Assembly (NCBI RefSeq): GCF_000003605.2
Contig: NW_003116454.1
Span: forward strand, 19,922-33,134
Origin: Saccoglossus kowalevskii
Taxonomy: Eukaryota; Hemichordata; Enteropneusta; Harrimaniidae
DNA length: 13,213 bases
Direction of reading: 5' to 3'
The notes beneath the pieces are model-generated. The model ran no database searches. It saw only the letters and a program-made list of their open reading frames with translations, and was not told the DNA's origin. The translations under genes and the position numbers were made by a program. Position 1 is the first letter of the stretch. Each line of letters opens with the position of its first letter. This document shows, piece by piece, positions 9,121 to 13,213 of the stretch.

Positions 9121-9159
9121 GGGTTATTTCTAGCTTTTTGGAACTGAATTTCAGACACT

Positions 9160-9360
9160 TGTGGTTAGATTTGTTCAAATTTTGTATATAAATAGATGAT
9201 TTGCAATCTAGAGCCCTTTATCTTTCCTTTTCATGTTGGTTAGCTTTGTAATTTAATTAAAAATTGCCAACTAGTAGTCATGTAGGCTTTGTTTTCAAGT
9301 GATTCTTGAGCTTTTCTCAAACATGTCATGACAGATTTGGTACAAAGTTGGTACAAAACC
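9160..9360. repeat. Dispersed relative of the 5500-6350 repeat units
   Basis: GATTTGTTCAAATTTTGTAT at 9168-9187 corresponds to the GATTATGTTCAAATTTTATA stretch at 5766-5785. AAATTGCCAACTAGTAGTCA (9261-9280) with the following GCTTTGTTTT corresponds to the core at 6100-6125. CTTGAGCTTTTCTCAAACAT with GACAGATTTGGTACAAAGTT (9305-9350) corresponds to the CTAGAGCCATATCTCTAACA motif. The order is kept and the spacing between the two TTTGTTCAAA/TTTGGTACAAA stretches is about 165 bases, in the range of the array units. It is strongly diverged. Confidence 0.45.
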
Positions 9361-9509
9361 AAGACATAATTTTGTGTTGTCAAATGTCATTTATCCAAAT
9401 CCAAACTTGGATGTCATTGTCAAGGATTTGTACCTAAATACAACATCTCGTGAAAGTTATGACCCTCTCATCGGGATTACTCATTTCTACTTCCAAACTA
9501 ATCACTGGT

Positions 9510-9522
9510 AAAAAAAAAAAAA
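9510..9522. repeat. A13 homopolymer run
   Basis: Thirteen consecutive A in otherwise unremarkable sequence, with no identifiable retroposon body next to it. Confidence 0.8.
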
Positions 9523-9977
9523 TTGCATGTATTCGCTTCAAATCTGTCATGTGTTAATTTGGTGGCTACCCATGCATTAATCAGTGAAAACTTATCATTG
9601 TAATTAATGTTTATAAACGTCATACTAATTGTAGTTCCTGATAAAATCGCCCACCACTATTCTCCCGAGAACTTGACTTGCGTTTACAAGGTCATTCTGT
9701 GCGAGCTCATAAAAGTCTTATTATCAATGTGCGGTTGAAATGCAACTTGTCCTTATTGCATTAAACTAAACAAATTTATTAAAAAATTTAATTAAGTTAC
9801 TTCCGATACGTCAAATATAGATGTCAATTTTATCAAGTCTTTTCGTACAATAAGCCGATTAACTGCAAAAAGTGACATTTCTTGACAATACATGTAGAAA
9901 CTGTTTGCTATTAAAATAGAAAATCACCTGTTGGGGTCTTTGTTGTGAGTATTTGATATGTAAAATTTATAAGTCGA
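9523..9977. other. Spacer, nothing identified
   Basis: AT-rich sequence without a supported gene, RNA or repeat. Confidence 0.5.
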
Positions 9978-10025
9978 CATCATTCACTTGCATGGATTAT
10001 CACATCATTCAATTACATGAATTAT
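9978..10025. repeat. Short tandem duplication, 25-bp period
   Basis: CATCATTCACTTGCATGGAT at 9978-9997 and CATCATTCAATTACATGAAT at 10003-10022, each extended by TAT, match at 20 of 23 positions with two spacer bases between the copies. Confidence 0.7.
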
Positions 10026-10240
10026 GATTTCAATAATTGGTTAATACAAGAGTTTTTATATTCAATATAACGTTTGATTTCAGCAGTATGACGTTTGTTA
10101 TGATTGAAAAAATGTACTAATTATAGTAGCGATGTAATCGTACATGTCGAATGCCATTCAGTGCATGAAACAAATCGAATGTGGATGACTTGCGATGACA
10201 ATAATGACAGTTTCAACCCCAAATGGTGGTAAATAGCTCA

Positions 10241-10279
10241 GGCTTTTTTGTTGTGATCAAATCACAAAAAAGTTAGCCT
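10241..10279. repeat. Imperfect hairpin before a dispersed repeat
   Basis: GGCTTTTTTGTTGTGAT (10241-10257), CAA, then ATCACAAAAAAGTTAGCC (10261-10278) form an imperfect inverted repeat with a few unpaired bases on each side. It has a GC base and U-run look but no coding region leads into it, so it is not called as a terminator. Confidence 0.4.
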
Positions 10280-10339
10280 TGGTAAATTAACGTCACAACA
10301 GTTATGAAATATGTCTTTCGCTACTTGTGTTTTAGTTTT

Positions 10340-10545
10340 TTAGCTTTGTTGAGCGGAGCTCATCATATGAGTGATTGTCCATATCTGCTGTCCACCGGCA
10401 GTGTTCGTGTCAACTTTTTACTTTTTCAACTTCTTGAAAACTACAAGTTTGATTGCTTTGATACCTGGTGTATATGTACCTTGGATATAAACCTCTCTTA
10501 GATTTGTTCATTTTGTGTTGGCATCCTCAATTCTCTAATTAAGGT
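10340..10545 (+). repeat. Dispersed repeat copy 1 (GAGCGGAGCTC element)
   Basis: This begins with GAGCGGAGCTCATCATATGA, then GTGATTGTCCAT, continues through CAACTTTTTACTTTTTCAAC and ends with ACCTCTCTTAGATTTGTTCA (10491-10510), then a stretch ending CAATTCTCTAATT. From memory this order matches a dispersed element common in bivalve genomes, where a GTCCGTCC-rich segment and CAACTTCTTCTC follow the first motif; this is unverified. Its 3-prime 50 bases recur at 11149-11198. The 65-codon frame starting at 10304 runs through it and is spurious. Confidence 0.5.
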
Positions 10546-11089
10546 AGAGATGCAGATTACCTGACAGGTATTTTAATTAGTTAATTAGGAAACCAGATGA
10601 CCTCCCTTCTCCACAAAATTATGTATTTTCGGAAAGCTTATTGTATGAATTTTAAAATTTTGCTAGTATTTTTTTTTATGGACACTGTAGTTTGAAATAT
10701 GCACAAAAATATACTTTTTTGATCAAAAGTGATTTAAAAAAAATTAGTTCTTAAACCATGCTTCTGTTTTCTTTCAAAATTGGTTTATGGGTACATCTGT
10801 TTACTATGAAGAAAGTGCCGTCTTGAAAACTGTCTACCAGTTGTCAATTTTGCAGGGCAGCAGCAGCCCAAATTTCACTACTTCAAGTTTATGCATAAAT
10901 TAACACCCAGGCTAGTTGTCTGTACGATTGTTGTAACACTGTTCAACCAAAAACAATGCCCCGACGGCGTTTTGAAGATAAACACATTGTCAATCATTTA
11001 TGAAAATTTCAAAACAAGAGGTCTCGGAGCTATTTTTTGGGATGTGCACTAAAAAGAAGCTGAGATAATTGCTAATTTGCATAACAATT
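10546..11089. other. Spacer between two related repeat copies
   Basis: No gene supported. The piece TTTTGCAGGGCAGCAGCAGC at 10849-10868 looks like an acceptor followed by exon, but no frame with a matching donor stands out. The run of T at 10670-10677 and A-rich words are simple sequence. Confidence 0.4.
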
Positions 11090-11200
11090 CACTCAGTTCT
11101 TGTTAAAAGCTGCAAATTGTATATTGTACATATATGTGCTAGAGGTAGACCTCTCTCAGATTTGTTCATTTCGTGATGATATTTTCAATTCTCTAATTGA
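11090..11200 (+). repeat. Dispersed repeat copy 2, 3-prime part
   Basis: Positions 11149-11198 match 10491-10540 at 43 of 50 positions (658 bases apart, same orientation), including AGATTTGTTCATT and TCAATTCTCTAATT. Weaker similarity continues upstream (TTCTTG...AAA at about 11097 against 10432, and TATATGTRC at 11131 against 10471). The two copies share an origin. This one lacks the GAGCGGAGCTC end. Confidence 0.6.
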
Positions 11201-11690
11201 AATGTGCTTTGGTGACAGTCTACTGAGAGATTCTTGTCTTTTACTCATTTTTCTGTCCATGTTTTCATCAATAATTAATTAATTTACATAATGTTTAGAT
11301 TACATCAATTGAAATGAACGCTATTATGTTTGATTGCTTCATTTTTGTCAAGACTTGTCCAAATTTTGCTTAGCACCGGTTGGATTTCACAGTACCTGAA
11401 ATCAAATAAAAACTTAAAAACAGATTCTCAGATAACTGATTTTGTTATTTAGACTTTTAGAAAATCTAACCTTTTGAATGCCACAATTTTTTTTGCCAAA
11501 ATTTTGGTGCTACCCTTTGCAAATACTGATGCATTTACCGTCAGATCAGTTTCTTCATTAGTTAGACCAAATAGACATTAATTGCTTCAGGTTTTGATAA
11601 AAAAAATTCGAAGCACATGTGAGCAAATCCTGCAGCCTAATGTTGTGGCATTTGTATGGTAGGGCGCATACAATTGAATAATTCACTGAT
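11201..11690. other. Spacer, nothing identified
   Basis: AT-rich sequence without a gene or RNA that can be supported. The short frame 11100-11282 begins in the preceding repeat and is spurious. Confidence 0.5.
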
Positions 11691-11700
11691 TACATTGGTT

Positions 11701-11753
11701 ATTGATTTCTTGATCCATTCTGCATATTTTCTAAACATGATATTCCAACTACA
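11701..11753. repeat. Isolated relative of the 5500-6350 repeat units
   Basis: TTCTTGATCCAT at 11707-11718, then TCTAAACATG, then ATTCCAACTAYA-like sequence, matches TTCTTGATCCAT at 5977-5988, then TCTGACATG and GTTCCAACTATA. There is about nine bases of extra sequence in this copy. No core motif is recognisable next to it. Confidence 0.4.
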
Positions 11754-11760
11754 CACTTTA

Positions 11761-11965
11761 TGTATTTTTTAACTGAGGTTATTCTCTATGCTGCATTTAG
11801 ATTTTAATACATTTTTTTTATCAAATTCTTTATTTTTTGACTTTTTTTTAAACTTATTTTACTTAGGTATTTATTTATTTTTTGTTTCATTTGATATTCT
11901 TGAATATTGCAGAAATATCTTTGAAATATTGAAGAAATGTTTTATTTTTCGATTTTTAAAAAAAA
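11761..11965. repeat. T-rich low-complexity tract
   Basis: This strand is strongly T-rich (many runs of five to eight T, few A-runs until 11957-11966). The open frame 11788-11976 over it translates to mostly Phe, Leu and Ile and is a composition artefact. It could be a decayed poly-T or microsatellite expansion. Confidence 0.6.
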
Positions 11966-11979
11966 AATTGGCATAAGTT

Positions 11980-13213
11980 CATTGTAAGGTTAACGCACAT
12001 TGATAGGAACATTATAACAAACACCAATTATTGAATTTATTGCTGTTAGTTATTCATTTATTACCTCAATAAATTTACATCAAAAACAAAATAATGGATT
12101 TTCATTTCTGTTGCTTCAACCGCTTACTGATGAAGAAGCTATTTGAACTGACAAATTACAGACTCTAATTTTGATTCCCGATAGTCAAAGCATTGGCTGT
12201 AGAATTCACTTGATTCTAATGTGTACAGATCAAGGCAAACACCTACCATCTATATTCATGGGAATAATTTACCCTGGGCTGCTGGACATTTTAACTGAAG
12301 GACCCTAGGAAATCAAGTCCCGAATCACATTTGTTCACCTTGAATAAACCCCAAACCACATCTTAAAACTTTTGCATGAGGATCGATTACCAATTAATTG
12401 TGCTGTTGTCTAGAGCTTCGTAGTCAGTAAAGTAACAGTATTATCTCATGTATGATACGCGACTACTTTTTGAATGATATTTGCTGAATAATTCATTACG
12501 GTGATGTACATTTGAATGTGTACAGGTTTTATTCAACAGAAATAGCAATCTATTTGTAGTATTTAATTATTCATCTGCAATTTCCATAGCGTACATTTCA
12601 ATTTTTAATTGACTTGATATATACATTGTGTTGTGTATCCCATAATTCATCGCTGTTATATAGATTGGAGTTCAATATTATATTGCGCTTTCAGTCAGTG
12701 ACTGTCTAGCTGCCTTATATGACGAAATATTACTTTTCATTTGCGCCAAATTCTGTTCTCATTTTGTGATTTATTAGAAAGATTCCATGTTTCAGTTACT
12801 GAGTTGAGCCTTACTTTCAAGAGAAGGTAAGAATTGTTTGTTTATCCGACAAAACGTTGACAGGAAATTATATTACTATAGCTTTTTTCTGAAATGCATC
12901 AGAACGACAGTGTATGTGTATGGAAATTCTGTATGCGCTTCAAATTTTTTTCTGCCTTTCCGTTGATCTAGCTTAATCCAATAAACACTGTGAAAAGTAT
13001 AAGAAACTAGTGAATAACACTGCATCATCAAATCCACAAGAATTGAATGCACCATGCATTTCAGTACGTAGTGTTTAACTATCACAGGTGGCCATCGACT
13101 GTAAATTGCAACTTCCCTGAAGCCAATTATAGCAATTCAAAATTTGTTTTTGTGTCTGATGTCATAACCCTTTTGCACAGATACAGATAATTATCTATAA
13201 TCCCAGGATATTT
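11980..13213. other. Spacer to the window end, nothing identified
   Basis: No gene, RNA or repeat that I can support. The reverse-strand frame at 12876-13085 (69 codons) has no recognisable product and is expected by chance at this composition. Sequence near 12160-12420 is slightly richer in G and C but has stops in all frames at short intervals. Confidence 0.5.

Noticed and set aside
10241-10278. Hairpin followed by T/A run as a terminator
   Set aside because: The stem is imperfect, no coding region leads into it, and the window looks eukaryotic.
11788-11976. Highly hydrophobic 62-codon frame resembling a membrane peptide
   Set aside because: The composition follows from the T-rich tract (Phe, Leu and Ile codons).
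12876-13085. Reverse-strand 69-codon frame
   Set aside because: It is at the chance length, with no motif and no supporting context.
1-13213. Enrichment of TAATTA homeodomain-like words as a developmental enhancer signal
   Set aside because: The count is about what two-thirds AT composition predicts.
1-13213. tRNA or other structural RNA genes
   Set aside because: GTTCAA/GTTCGA words were inspected (for example 2171, 4193, 7329), but none has the flanking stems or A-box partner expected of a tRNA.

Overview
The window looks like non-coding DNA from an animal nuclear genome, either intergenic or within a large intron. It is AT-rich (GC about one third by eye). It contains no convincing protein-coding gene, no rRNA or tRNA, no CRISPR array and no prokaryotic operon structure. 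For this composition a stop codon should occur roughly once every 14 codons per frame. By rough arithmetic that gives about 20 open frames of 60 codons or more by chance over six frames. I count 19, none longer than 83 codons, so they are at the random level. The organism is most likely an invertebrate, and a mollusc (bivalve) is my best guess. That guess rests on remembered resemblance of several repeats here to dispersed repeats common in bivalve genomes: a palindromic element ending in TTTTCGCT/AGCTAAAA-type arms, repeats built on an ATGGCC...GGCCAT core, and a GAGCGGAGCTC...CTCAGATTTGTTCA element. It was not checked by any search.

Layout. Positions 1-2050 hold no supported gene. Part of this stretch (about 650-1320) has protein-like open stretches in changing frames, which could be a coding relic or chance. 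A clear minisatellite of a 19-bp unit lies at 2051-2348. Positions 2349-5500 are unique-looking AT-rich sequence with two weak coding-like segments (2925-3161 and 4146-4364), several small inverted repeats, and two sequences resembling RFX-type X-boxes (4109-4122 and 4527-4539). Positions 5500-6350 hold an old, irregular array of about 130-180 bp units with a palindromic core. A palindromic MITE-like element of about 180 bp with 18-bp terminal inverted repeats lies at 6707-6890. The 7250-7645 stretch has repeat-like fragments ending in a 19-bp poly-A run. Positions 8130-8260 and 9160-9360 hold further dispersed-repeat fragments. A young 50-bp tandem duplication lies at 8462-8561. Two diverged copies of another dispersed repeat lie at 10340-10545 and about 11090-11200. 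A T-rich strand-asymmetric tract lies at 11761-11965. Positions 11980-13213 show nothing I can name.

The features do not act together as a system. The window reads as repeat-seeded, slowly decaying spacer DNA. The most interesting points are the clean palindromic element, the minisatellite with alternating unit types, the recent 50-bp duplication with a clustered three-base difference, and the X-box-like sites. I found no evidence of an undescribed functional system.
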